DNA of 64,000 nucleotides from Zingiber officinale (taxonomy: Eukaryota; Streptophyta; Magnoliopsida; Zingiberales; Zingiberaceae). The notes beneath the pieces are model-generated. The model was not told the DNA's origin and ran no database searches. It was given only the letters and a program-made list of their open reading frames with translations. Of this stretch, positions 1-11,534 are shown piece by piece (positions within the stretch are counted from its first letter, which is position 1; each line of letters begins with the position of its first letter). Both the position numbers and the translations under genes were made by a program. The stretch lies in assembly GCF_018446385.1 (NCBI RefSeq), contig NC_055986.1:26584302-26648301 (forward strand). The letters run 5' to 3'.

Positions 1-215
1 ACTGTTGTTAAAAGTCCGCTCAAAGACAATGCTTTAAAATCGTTGTCGTTTGTAGCAAAGACAACATTTTTGCAACGCTTTAAAAGTGTTGTCATTTTTT
101 ACAAAGACAACGCTTTAAAAGCGTTGTCGTTTTTTACAAAGACAATGCTTTTGCAACGCTTAAAAATCGTTGTCATTTTTTGCAATGAGAATCTTTTGCA
201 ACACATAAAAAGCGT
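1..215. repeat. T1 left subterminal repeats (GTTGTC motif)
   Basis: About seven copies of a short unit alternate in direct and inverted orientation, for example GACAACGCTTTAAAAGCG followed by TTGTC. Subterminal repeats of this kind are transposase-binding sites in CACTA elements. The apparent reading frame here is only repeat sequence. Confidence 0.65.
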
Positions 216-2925
216 TGTTTTTTCTATTTACAAAATGTTTATCTATTATATTTATATCATAAATTGTTTAATTAAACTCTTATAAATAACACCAATTAAA
301 TATCATGAAAGTACAACTGATCAATCTTTTTACTATTGAACCATAAATGTGTCGTACAATTCAAAAAAAAAAAATATGTACACATGATCCACAAACTTTG
401 GATCAATATTAAGTCTATATAAAAGTAAAACCCTACATACTAGACATGCATATTAGTTCTAATATATCTTGTTTCTTGAATTGAATCTTTCTGATAATAC
501 TGCATCTTCTCAAAAATATATGAGTACCCTTCCATATGATGCTAGCCATCCTTAGATTGAATCCTTCGGGTAATAATGTCTCCCTGAAAGTGAAAGAGAT
601 GATGCTAGCCATCCTTAAATTCTCTAATATGACTTGTATAAGAATGGAAGTACTTGAAATATGGAACATCTTTTAACAGCTAAACATCTTCACTGATCCT
701 CTATGCTATTGTTCTACAATAGATGCTCACTAAAAGTACCTCTTTTTCTTTGAAAGAGAAATTTCTGCAATTGCTTCTGAATTTTCCATCTGTTACGATT
801 TCCACCACCCGATAATACATTCACGATGTAGCAAAAGTTATACAACATTTAGTTGATACGAAAAAATTTAATAGATAAATAGCATGATTAGAAGAGGATA
901 GCTACTTATGGAAGTAGTGATAGCTGGACGTCAACTTCATAAATGGCATAGTAGAATCTGACCGATCTTCAGTAACCAAAGGATACAAGCACAATGGACA
1001 GTTTCCTTCAGGATGATTCATGTTAGAAAGAAGATCCACCGCTTCCTAGAAATAAGAAAGCAATCAGCTCAAAAATATATATCTTATAATAGTATAAATA
1101 TATATTGCATGGAAATATTTGGAATTTAAACTAAAATTTTCTTCATATTAACGTAACTAAAGATAAAACTTTAACAGTTGAAAGTCGAACAAAAGAAATG
1201 TGCAAGCACCTTATATAGCTATACCGACTAGTTTCACAATAAGAATCATTTGGTTTACAACCATATGAACTCTGTCTAAATGTTATTTTCTCAAATTCCA
1301 ACACAATAAATAACACTTCTAGATGCAGTTTTTTGAATGCCCGTATGTGTGATTGCTCTTACTAATTATCATTTGGATGACGGAAAGGAAAACTACATCA
1401 ACTTGTTTTTTTTAATGATGCTAATTATGCATTTTTAACCTAAGAGCAATACAACATACTAATATCATCTTTTTGAAGAATATTTTAAAAACTATTTTCA
1501 AGTCATTTAAAATTTTTGAGTTATCATATTTCAGTAATAAAAAATTTAATGTTACTAATCAAGATATAGAAGTATCAAAAGACAAAAATTGAATTCTCTA
1601 GTTGAGACATCTCATAGTTCACATAAAGTAAAGAGAAACTTTGTAAAAATTGTAACATAAATGCTCATAATTTCATGTACCACATTAGTTGATTTTATTC
1701 CAAGAATAACTTCCACAAACTGTAGAGTGAAAGTGAGGCATTAGTAATAGTGAATCATAATGTTTACAAGAATTTTTTCTAACAATTTGACAACCAACAG
1801 ATAAGATAGTGAAAAAAGTTCTGATACTAAAACTCGTGCTGACAGTAACAAGCAAAATTCATGGAATATGTGAATGAACAATTCAATCATAAAAAACAAT
1901 CTATCATTCAAATAATTAACAAAACACAACTTCTATCTAATATTAATAGAAAATACAGATGTATAAAAGAATTCAGTAAAGCAAAAAGATGCATACATGA
2001 AAATGTGAGCAATTAACAACATTCAATAGCTTCACACAAGATATGCTCGATGATGTGAAAGCTTATTATAAGCCTACACATGCAAACCCTTCAGTTTACA
2101 ATTAAAAGCAATTGAGAAATCAAATAATGATGTTAGGGAATCAAATGATTGAGCTTTTGAGTAATAACTTCATAAACGAGTAACCATTTGTGCATAAATT
2201 CAAGAAGCAACTTGCACATAATAAAAAGCAATCTAAGTGGTCCATCAAGTCCTAAATGTTTCATGTTTTTAGGTAACTACAAGCATACACACTTCAAGAT
2301 CTTCTTATCTTGGGTATGGAGGTTTTTTATAACACAATGTGCCACAAATATTTAGCTTTACAAATAGCTAGAAGATGGAAAATATATGCACCAACTGAGA
2401 GAAGGTGAAGCAATGTTTAGATGATTGAATTTGTAGTTGAGAAAAAAGCTCTTTTAAAAGAAAATAAATTGTATGAAACTTGAAGAAAAGCTCCAACAAT
2501 GGGTATGTTGATGAGTTGAGCCTATTGGCAATGTGAACTGCACGGCTAGTAATAAAAGCATTGTTGTGGTAGCTACAATGTCAAAAACAACACAAAAAAA
2601 CCATTATCGCAAGGCAAATCCACTGCAAAAGTTGTAAATGAAGAAAGAAAACCGTTTGTCCATATATGAGTTGTTTTGTTTCAACATTTTATTCATTCAA
2701 AAGAGCAATCAAATGAATAAACTCCATGTCTATTCAAAAAGAAAAACAAAATGGATGAGAAAAGACGAAAAGGCTCAAGAAGAAGCCATGCGAGCATTTC
2801 AAAAGGTAAAATCTATTACTTTGCATAATTTTCCACTAAAAAAATTCAATCAAATTACCAATCAGACTTGAAGAAGCAAAGACGAGGGTTTTAGGATCGA
2901 AGATGCTAGAGGATGATCAAGTGAA
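216..2925. other. AT-rich interior of T1, no gene recognised
   Basis: Strongly AT-rich DNA with only short open frames (under 80 codons) that resemble no family I know. The only local structure noted is a 17-base stretch, gatgctagccatcctta, present at about 538 and again at about 601. Nothing here supports a gene. Confidence 0.5.
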
Positions 2926-3120
2926 TCATTTATACTCCGGAGTCATTGGAGTAATCCTCTGCTGGAGGCGAAGCTGCTCATAGAACCTTTTAATAAACTG
3001 CTCTACCTCCTCGTCTATATGGTTGTTCGCCCCCTCCGCCTCCTTGTCTATATCAGCAGCCTTCAGAACCTCTTCTGTCTTGCCCATTTCTCTGCCCTCG
3101 AGTGGTTTGGTCTTTAACAA
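2926..3120 (-). pseudogene. DUF761-like C-terminal gene fragment carried in T1
   Basis: A 64-codon frame on the minus strand ends with an acidic stretch followed by EEVEQFIKRFYEQLRLQ. This resembles the C-terminal DUF761 motif of plant proteins of unknown function, which end with a conserved F-I-x-R-F-x-E-Q-L-R-L-Q block. No upstream coding exons are recognisable; the flanking frames at 3144-3511 are low-complexity (Lys/Glu or Phe/Ser rich). The fragment lies between the repeat-rich ends of T1, as expected for a gene piece picked up by a DNA transposon. It could instead be a small host gene that T1 landed beside. No function can be assigned; family identity is from memory of the motif. Confidence 0.45.
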
Positions 3121-3717
3121 GTGTTGTCAATGTCTCCTAATTTTTGAAAAAAAAAAAAAATCCCTCCCGATTCCTATGCCCTCATCGTCGTCTAGCACAT
3201 GGGAAAAGAGTGAACGATGATGGAAAAGAAAACGAGTTAAAGAAAACGGCGAAGAAGAAGAGCAAGGACGGAGTGGAGGAGGAAGCTAGGTCGTTGAGGA
3301 GGCTAGGTGCGGGCAATAGGAGGAGGGTTTCGGCGAAGATGGAGTTTGTGTGGAGTTTCGGCAGAGATGGGTTTTTGTGGGAGGCTAGGAAGTTTTTGTG
3401 AAAGGAGGCTCTGGCAGAGGAAGTTAGGTGGACCACACTTGTTAAAATGTTGTTGTAGATATTAAAAAATTTCATAGACAACATATTTTGAAAAGCGTTA
3501 GCTTTGATCAATAAAAATCAATAGAAATCCTCTAATCCATAAATTATGGATCAAGAGATAATTCATTGTATGAGGATCTTTAATTTGGATAAATCTTACT
3601 TTTAAATAGGTGGGATCTATCCAAATCAAGGGTCTAAAAAAATGAATCATCCCTTGGTCAGTAATTTACGGACCAGAGGATCCGTGCGTAATAAAATTAC
3701 TCTTTAATAAGAAATAT

Positions 3718-3828
3718 AAAACATAGATAATGTTTTTAGTAAAAAGCATTGTTTAAAAAAAAGACAACACTTTTTAATAAAAGTGTTGTCTTTTAAGTAT
3801 TGTAAAATCTTAATTTTCTTGTACTGTG
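3718..3828. repeat. T1 right subterminal repeats and terminus
   Basis: Contains an inverted pair of the GACAACACTTTT / AAAAGTGTTGTC type at about 3770-3791. It ends with TTTTCTTGTACTGTG at 3814-3828, after which the gypsy integrase sequence of G1 starts. Confidence 0.6.
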
Positions 3829-5055
3829 AAGATAGGTCATTGAAGTAAAGGTCTGCGTGATACCATAGCTAGCGCACCATTCTCTCAGCCTCCATCCTTG
3901 AAATTATCTTCCATTGTTGGAGATGAGTTTGTGAGGGATGTCGAACCAGCAAACAATACTCTGTCACAAATACTTGATAATCATTTGTTCGGTTATCTTC
4001 ACTAGCGGCTCGGCCTCCATCCATTTAGAGAAGTAGTCTATGGCTACTAGAAGGGATTTCCTCTGTCCAGTCACCATTAGGAATGACCCTACGATATTCA
4101 TGCCCCATTGATCGAACGAGCAAGAGACAATAAACGCCTTCAGTTCTTCCGTAGGTCTATATGGTATATTTTGATACTTTTGACAGGGTAGGCAAGTTGT
4201 CATCGTCTGAGCGGCATTAGCTTGCAAGATAGGCTAGAAATAACGCGCCAATAGGATTTTCCTTGCCAACAATCGGCCACCTAGATGATTGTCACAGGAG
4301 CCTTGGTGCAATTCTTGCAGAATGTATTGAATGTCTTTTGACCCGATGCACTTCAACAATAGTCTCGAGAAGGTTCTTTTGTATAGGTGGTCTCCAATGA
4401 GTGTAAACCGACTAACCCTCTTTTTAATTAACCAAGTCTGCTCCCAGTCGGTCGACATACTGTCTGATCGAAGGAACTCAATCAAAGGTGTTCTCCAATC
4501 GCTTGAAGTTCCTCCTTTAGTGGGCCTCTCGATGTGAGCTACCAACATACGATCGACTTATCCAACACTACAGGAGTTAAGGAACTTGCTAATTTTTCCA
4601 GCTCATATGCATATTGATTCTCTGCTTCGGGGATTTTTTGGATAATTACTTCTTGAAATCTGGCCTTCAATTTTTCGAATACCTCTCAGTATAGCCTTAG
4701 TCTAGCATTGTTTATTTCAAAAGTTCATGATAACTACTGTGTCACCAATTGAGAGTCCAAGTAGATAAGAACTCGAGTGGCTCCCACATGTCTCGCTGCC
4801 TGTAATCCGACGATCAATACTAATTCATACTCTGCCTCGTTATTTGTAACTCGGTAGTCCAGCAGAACAGGCAGCTGCACTCTGTCTTTGCGTGGGGATA
4901 TCAGAAGTATTCCCACTCTGCTGCCCTGTTGGGAGGACGATCCTTCAACGTATATCCTCCAGGTTGCCTCTAGCTCGACATTCTGTACTTCAGTCACAAA
5001 GTCGGCTAAAGCTTGCGCTTGATCGCCAATCTGGGCTGGTATTGTATGTCAAACT
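3829..5055 (-). pseudogene. G1 pol 3' part: archaeal-type RNase H and integrase remnant
   Basis: Three interrupted minus-strand frames are recognisable. Frame 4734-4997 matches the second, archaeal-type RNase H (TNNEAEYE and DSQLV motifs). Frame 4234-4548 holds the H2C2 zinc-binding part of integrase. Frame 3964-4227 has the C-x2-C of the zinc finger and the first catalytic Asp region (GMNIVG, where functional relatives have MDIVGP, so the first catalytic Asp is replaced by Asn). The second catalytic region reads ISNNGR instead of ISDNGR, so that Asp is lost too. The frame is cut by T1 at 3828 before the catalytic Glu. Not functional. Confidence 0.85.
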
Positions 5056-6033
5056 TATTAGGACCCTTGGTGGCTGACTAGAGAGAGGGTGAATAGTCCC
5101 TGCATAAATCAAACAAAAAGAACCTTTCTTGGATTTATAACTTAAAATAACACTTGCATAAATATAGAATGAATAATAAACTAAAAGACAGAGACACAGT
5201 AGGTTTACTTGGTTACAACTGGAGAGGTTGTTAATCTAAGGTAGATGAAGTCATACTAATTTCTCTTTCAGGTGGAGAAGCCTCTTTACAGCAATGAAAG
5301 CTCAAAATGACAAAGCTAAACATAAAAGAAAGTGTGTACAAGTGTTACTTAGATCTTTCTTGTTGTTATTAACTTCTGGGAGCAGGGCAGCTTATATAGC
5401 CCTGCTCGGGGCGCCTGAATTGGGATAATATTTTATCCCCGATGCAACGATACGTGTCACGTCGAATTTGGCTAAGTTTTGGGTTCCGGGTGCCCCGAGC
5501 ACCAAAAGTCAACATTTTGTTGACTTTTAGTCCCGGTCTCCTGCTCCGGTTCCGCTTGCATCGGTCCGGGTCTTTCGCTCCGGCTCCACTCGCTTGGGTG
5601 ATTTCGACCATCCGGAATAGGGCTCACTCGAACGCAACTTTCGACCTTCTCCTCGAGCAAGATTCCGCTCCAGCTTCTCGTCCTTCGGAATCGCCGCGTG
5701 CTTCCTTCTCGTCCGCCAACGTACTCTTCCACAACTTTTCGTCCCTCAAACAGCTACGTCTTTTGCTCCTTGAGCAATCTTCCACTCTGGGTTCTCGTCC
5801 CTCAGAAATACTGCATGCTCCCTTCTCGTCTGTCAGTGTACTCTTCCGCAAGACCTCGTCCCTCAGACTCACCGAGCCCGTCGGCTCTCTCCCATGTCGT
5901 CCTTCCCACTAGCTGCGTCTTTTGCTCGACTTCTTGTGCTCCAAAGTTCCTTCACACTTAGACACAGGGTTAAACACAACAGGACCTAACCTAACTTGTT
6001 TGATCACATTAAAACTACTTTGGGGTACCAACA
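5056..6033 (-). repeat. A 3' LTR
   Basis: Plus-strand ends read TATTAGGACCC (mutated from TGTTAGGACCC) and GGTACCAACA. It aligns by eye along its length to 8097-9290. The frames seen inside (5369-5961) are non-coding shadows of LTR sequence. Confidence 0.85.
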
Positions 6034-6052
6034 ATCTCCCCTTTTTTGATGT
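6034..6052 (-). other. A polypurine tract
   Basis: On the minus strand the sequence just before the 3' LTR is AAAAAAGGGGAGAT, the expected plus-strand primer for reverse transcription. Confidence 0.7.
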
Positions 6053-6872
6053 GAGCAACCCAACTTAAGTTAGGGTAAACCAACATAAAGTAAAAGCAAT
6101 AAATTTATAATTAAAGTGCAAAAATTTTTAAAAGTTAAATTTTTTTTCACATAAAAGTCTAGGGGGTGCAATTAAAATTACCACCCTCTAAACTTAATCT
6201 TCCCTTCTCCCCCTTTGATCATATAAAAAATGGGGTACCTTAAAAATATCTAAGAGTAACTTTTCAAAAATAAGAAAGTTTTTTTTTGTTTTATAAAAAA
6301 ACTCTGATTTTCCAACAAAAGACTTATCATGTTTTTAAAAATTTGCAGCGTATATAATTTTAGAAACTTTAAGTTTTGTAAATACAATTTCTTAAGTTAA
6401 ACAAATTTGAAAAAAAAAATATTTGAGTAATTTGTGTAAAGTAAAGCTGATACTTTTAAAAAAAACTTTGATAAACAAATAATTAAAAAAAACTTTATGT
6501 TTAAGTTTAAAAAAAAAAAACAAATTAAGTTTAAAACACCGAAAATAAATGTTTGAGTAACTATTTGAAGCATTATTTAATTAAAACTCAATTTATACAA
6601 GATTTGGGAAGCCAATATAGGTTCCTTCCAACTGGATTAATTGAAAATCTCTTGGGAATATATTTCTGAGAAAATTTCCTAATTTGTCCCTTGTGCTAAT
6701 TAAAATACCAATTCAAATTATTATATTTCCTAATATTTTGATTTTTCATATTTAAGCATGCACGATTTTTCAAGTCTTCTGCTTGCATTTTCAATTTATC
6801 ATTTTTCAATTTTAATTTTTTAAAATCTTTTAATAGACAAGATTTGGCTAGAATTAACTTTAATTTTTTATT
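6053..6872. other. AT-rich stretch between gag and 3' LTR of A
   Basis: Homopolymer-rich (A/T runs) with no coding potential. In autonomous copia elements the pol gene would begin here; nothing resembling protease or integrase is present. B has the same kind of stretch at 12560-13397. Confidence 0.6.
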
Positions 6873-8039
6873 TTATTTTTCTAGTTTACAATAGTCTTTA
6901 GATAATAATTTAACAAATTTAAATAATTTATCGGGAGGAAGAGATCGTACTTGACTTACTTTGTCGATCTCGTCATCCGTAGCTCCCCCTGAGCTGCTAC
7001 TTTCTTCCAATGTCGCTCCCTCTTCATCGATGCTCTCAATGCTCATTTCGGACGAGCTTACTTCGTTTTCATCTTCTTGGTGACTCGCCATTAACGCAAG
7101 TTCAGAGAAAGCCTCAATCTCTGATTCGGACGATGTTTTATCCCACGTCGCCTTTAGCATCTTGTACTTGTTAGATTGGACAGGCTTCTTGTTCTTTCCT
7201 TTGTCCTTGATCTTTAACTTAGGATAGTTGTCTTTAACGTACCCTTCTCTGTTACAGTGGTAGCATCCGATTGTTCTTTTCTTTCTACCCTGCAGATGGT
7301 TAGTTTTTCTAGATTTAACTAATTTTTTAAATCACCTTACTATCATTGTCGTTTCTTCGTCGTCGAGAGAGGATTCTGAATCTTGTTCATCCATCCTTGC
7401 CTTAAAGGCAATATTGTGCTTCGTCTCCTTCTTCGGATCTGTACATCTCGTTTCATGGACTTCAAATGTTGAAAATAATTCCTCTAAGGTAACAGATTCT
7501 AAATCTTTAGATATATAGTAAGCATATACTAATGATGCCCACTCTGTAGTTCTAGGAAATGCATTAAGCATGTACCTTAGTGAATCTCAGTTGCTTATCT
7601 TTTCTTCGAGATTCGTGAGTCCGGTGATAAGTTCCTTCATTCTTAAATGAAGATGTGTAACAGTTTCTTCTGCTTCCAATTTGATGTTACTTAACTGGTT
7701 CTTTAGCAGATCCCATCTTACAAGCTTGACTTCATACATCCCTTCGTATAGCTCAAGGAACTTCTCCCAAAGCTCCTTTGTTAAGTTGTAGGCGCCGATC
7801 CGGTTGACTTCTTGTGGTGGTAGGATGCTCAGCATATGGAACTCAGCTTTGTCGTTTGCCATGAAGTCGGCCTGCTCCTTCTTCGTCTACTAGTATTTTG
7901 TCTTACCTTCGGGTGCTATAAAACCAAACTTCATTATTAAAAGCAATTCAAAATTGATTTTAAAGAATACCTCCATTCACTTTTTCCATCTTGCGAAGTA
8001 CCCCTCGAACTTTGGTGGGTAGATGCTTGGTCTGGCCAT
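6873..8039 (-). pseudogene. A gag (copia-type, UBN2/DUF4219-like) with degenerate zinc knuckle
   Basis: Start chosen at the ATG at 8039, which opens MARPSIYPPKFEG, the usual N-terminal block of plant copia gag. The main capsid region is in frame 7587-7862 (ELWEKFLELYEG), continuing at 7332-7571 with a frameshift or stop between. The zinc knuckle at about 7200-7262 reads CYHCNREGY with the His and last Cys replaced, so CCHC is broken. An acidic, Ser-rich tail follows (6873-7160). The protein would form the particle that packages element RNA. Stops at about 7990, 7586 and 7331 make this copy defective. Confidence 0.8.
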
Positions 8040-8082
8040 CTCATGTGCTTCGTTTGGCGATTAGTCCTCCTGAAGCATCCTT

Positions 8083-8094
8083 GCTCTGATACCA
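8083..8094 (-). other. A primer-binding site (initiator Met tRNA)
   Basis: The minus strand reads TGGTATCAGAGC two bases after the 5' LTR, complementary to the 3' end of initiator methionine tRNA, the common copia primer. Confidence 0.85.
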
Positions 8095-8096
8095 TT

Positions 8097-9290
8097 TGTT
8101 AGAACCCTTAGCGGCCGACTAGAGGGGAGTGAATAGCCCCTGCACAAATCAAGCAAAAAGAACCTTTCTCGGACTTATAACTTAAAAACACTTACATAAA
8201 TATAGAATGAATAGAAAACTAAGAGACAGAGGCACAACATGTATACTTGGTTACAACCGGGGAGATTGTTAATCTAAGCAGATGAAGTGGCACTAATTTC
8301 TCCTTCATGCGGAGAAGCCTCTTTACAGTAATGAAAGCTCAAAATGACAAAGCTAAACAGAAAAGAAAGTGTGTACAAGTGTTGCTTAGATATTTCTTCT
8401 TGCTATTAGCTTCTGGGAGCAGGGCTACTTATATAGCCCCTCTCGGGGCACCTGGAAGGGTTCCAGGTGCCTGGAATGGGACAATATTTTATCCCGACAC
8501 AATGGTACATTCCACATCAAATTTGGCTAAGTTGAAAGTTCAAAATGACAAAGCTAAACGGGAAAGAAAGTGTGTACAAGTGTTGTTTAGATCTTTCTTG
8601 TTGTTATTAGCTTCTGGGAGTAGGGATGCTTATATAGCCTTGCTCGGGACGCCTAAAAGGGTTCCAGATGTCTAAAATGGGATAATATTTTATCCCCGAT
8701 GGAACGATATGTGCCACGTTGAATTTGGCTAAGTTTTGGGTCCTAGGTGCCCCGAGCACCAAAATTCAACATTTTGTTGACTTTTGGTCCCGGTCTCCTG
8801 CTCCGGTTTTGCTTGCATCAGTTTTGGTCTTTCGCTCTAGCTCCGCTCACTTGGGTGATTTAGGCCATCTGGAATAGGGCTCACGCAAACCCAACTTCCA
8901 GCCTTCTCCTCGAGCAAGCTTCCGCTCCGACTTCTCGTCCCTCGGAATCGCCGGGTGCTTCCTTCTCGTCTGCCAACGTACTCTTCCACAGCTTTTCGTC
9001 CCTTAGACAGCTGCATCTTTTTCTCCTTGAGAAATCTTCCGCTCTGGCTTCTTGTCACTCGGAAACATCGCACGCTCCCTTCTCATTTTCTAGTGTACTC
9101 TTCCGTAGCACCTTGTCCCTCAGACACACCAAGCCCGTCGGTTCTCTCTCGTGCTGTCCTTCTCACTAGCTGCATCTTTTGCTCGACTTCCTATGCTCCT
9201 AAGTTCCTGCACACTTAGACACAGGGTTAAACACAATAGGATCTAACCTAACTTGTTTGATCACATCAAAACTACCTTAGGGTACCAACA
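8097..9290 (-). repeat. A 5' LTR with internal tandem duplication
   Basis: Starts TGTTAGAACCC and ends GGTACCAACA on the plus strand. It is 216 bp longer than the 3' LTR. The segment starting CAAAATGACAAAGC at 8340 recurs at 8541, a duplication with a period of about 200 bp that is absent from the 5056-6033 copy. Confidence 0.85.
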
Positions 9291-9295
9291 AAACT

Positions 9296-11534
9296 CACTT
9301 AGCTCCGTAGTCCACTTGATTAGCCGGCCGAACGCTTCGGGGTTGAGGAGAACTCACCCTAGAGTGCTCTTAGTCAACATAATTATTGGATGTGACAGAA
9401 AGTATGAGTGTAACTTTCGAGCAGTGAGGACCAGCCCGTACGCCAGTTTCTCGAGACCAATGTAGCAACATTCAACATCTTTCAATATATGACTCAAAAA
9501 GTACACCGGCTATTATTCAACGTCGTTATGTCACACCAACGTTGAGTCGACTGTCCGCTCTGTGGACGACAAGTACATCCAGAGTGGTTCACCAGCGATG
9601 GGCTTTGCTAGTACAGGTAAAAATGTTAAATAACTCTTGAGCTCCTCCAGCGCCTTGCCGTACCTAGTGTCCCATTGAAATTTCATAGCTCGACGTAGCA
9701 CATTGAAGAATAGGTGGCTTTAGTCAGAGGACTTGGAGATGAATCTTAACAAGGTTATAATCTGTACGGTCAACTGCTGAGCCTCCTTCAAGTGGCACGG
9801 GGGACGCATGTCTTAGAGCGCATTCACTTTGCTCAGATTTGCTTCGATCCCCAGCTCGGTGACGATGTACCTGAGGAATCACCCAGTCCTTGCTCCAAAC
9901 AGGCACATGCTGGGATTGAGCTTGATTCCATATTTTCTTAGTGTCCAACAAGTCTCCTCTATATCTACATAAAGATCAACACTTCAGAGGGATTTTATCA
10001 AAATATCTTCAACATATATCTCCATGTTTCGACCGATCTTCCTTCAAAACACCTTATTCATTATCCTCTTGTAGGTGACTCTGGCGTTCTTCAATCCGAA
10101 TGGCATCATATTGTAGCAAAAGGTCCCGTCAGCCGTGTTAAAACTAACCTTCTCTCAATCCTCTCTGGCGAGTGACACCTGGTCGTAGCCTTAATACGCG
10201 TTCAGCATGTAGATCAGCTAGCAACCTGCCATAGAGTTTACCATTTTATCAATGCGTGGTTGCGGGTAGTAATCCATCGGGCAGGTCTTGTTCAAGTCTC
10301 GGAAGTTGATGCGGACCCACCATTTATTGCCTAACTTAGAGACCAGTACCACATTGACGAGCCAGCTCGGGAACTAAACTTCACAGATGTGCCCAGCATC
10401 TAGTAACTTCTCCACTTCCGCTAGGATGATCTAGTTCTGTTCCGAGATGAAATCTCTTTTCTTTTGCTTGACCGGCCTGACGTCTGGTCAGACATGCAAT
10501 TCATACTGTAGTCGGTGAGACGCCCCAGAGCTCATGAGTCATCCATGCAAACACATCATAATTTTACCTTAGGCAGGCAACCAGCTCCGCCTTCTTCTCT
10601 TTATCTAGGTCGGTCGTGAAGAAAGTCGTGGCTTCCGGCCGATTAGGATGCACTTGGACTTCTTCTTTTTCGTCATAGACCAGTGCTGGAGGCTCTTCCA
10701 AAATTGCATTTACCTCTAGCCGTTGAGCCTTCCGAGCGACACGCAACTCGGTTTTAACCATTTCAACATAGCATCGTCGAGCTGCCAGCTGGTCGCCTTT
10801 AACTTTACTGACCAAGTTATCCACGGGAAACTTATTTTCTGACAGAATGTGAACACAATCGCTCGAAACTCCTTCAGCGCGGCCAACCCAATATGACATT
10901 GTAGGCGGACGGGGTGTCCACCACAATGAAGTTCGCTGTCCTTGTCCTTTTGAGTGGCTCCTCCCTGAGGGATATGGTCAGTCTTGCCTAGCCGATTGGT
11001 AACACTTTATTGCCAGTGAACCCATACAAGGGCGTAGGTTGTCATGGGTTGCAACTCGCTTCGGTCGATTTGCAATTGATCAAACGTCTTCTTGAATATA
11101 ATGTTCACCAAGCTACCTGTATCTACAAAAGTTCAGTGAATATTATAGTTAGCAATTACCGCTTGAATGATCAACGCATCATCATGAGAGACCTCCACTC
11201 CCTCTAAGTCTTGTGAGCCGAAACTGATCTCCGGCCCTTCGGCTTTCTCATTGCTACACCAGACAACATGTATCTCTAATCGCCATGCATGCGACTTCCA
11301 TGCCCGATTAGAGTCACCGTCAGTTGGGCCTCCCACAATCATTTCGATGTCGCCCCGTGCGGTATTGCTGCTATTCTCCTCTTCAGGGTTGACGGCTCTG
11401 ACATCTCGGCAGATGCCCAGGCGGTCCCCTCATAATCTCTTCGTTGAACCGGTTGTTGGTAATGTTCGGTCGCCGACCTTCTCTCTTCGCACCACCCTCC
11501 TAATTGGTGGTGTTGCTGTCGATCAGGAGAGGGG
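9296..11534 (-). pseudogene. G1 protease, reverse transcriptase and RNase H remnant
   Basis: Reading on the minus strand from 11534. The region before the protease (frame 11133-11342, DGDSNRA and PEISFG) precedes the pepsin-like active site region. The frame at 10564-10926 is the protease-to-RT linker, followed by RT. The RT catalytic box at 10005-10016 reads YVED instead of YVDD. The first (gypsy) RNase H follows to 9296. Many stops break the frame. Bases 11530-11534 are the left copy of B's target duplication. Confidence 0.8.

Larger units (their letters stand above)
1..3828. mobile_element. T1: CACTA-like DNA transposon, left end outside window
   Basis: Both ends carry many short repeats built on the motif GTTGTC / GACAAC, often as AAAGACAACGCTTTAAAAGCG-type inverted pairs (1-215 and about 3718-3800). 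The right end reads TTTTCTTGTACTGTG, close to the CACTA-superfamily terminus TTTTCTTGTAGTG. The integrase reading of the neighbouring Ty3/gypsy element stops exactly there, so T1 inserted into or truncated that element. No transposase reading frame is recognisable, so this copy is probably non-autonomous. The left terminus and the target-site duplication are off-window, so the superfamily call is an inference from the repeats and one terminus. Confidence 0.6.
5056..9290 (-). mobile_element. A: gag-only copia-type LTR retrotransposon (TR-GAG-like)
   Basis: Complete element on the minus strand with a perfect 5-bp target duplication AAACT (5051-5055 and 9291-9295). LTRs are 5056-6033 (3') and 8097-9290 (5'). 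A primer-binding site, a polypurine tract and a gag region are present, but the whole internal part is only about 2.06 kb and holds no protease, integrase or RT. It must be mobilised by proteins from another element. Element B has the same layout, so the lack of pol is a family trait. The 5' LTR carries a tandem duplication of about 200 bp. Confidence 0.85.

Noticed and set aside
3144..3511. Lys/Glu-rich and Phe/Ser-rich frames beside the DUF761-like piece
   Set aside because: Low complexity on opposite strands of one purine-rich stretch; no family match and no splice-site support.
5442..5961. 156-codon plus-strand frame
   Set aside because: It lies wholly within the A LTR, has no domain, and is not kept open in the other LTR copies at 8955-9218, 12242-12436 and 25222-25612.
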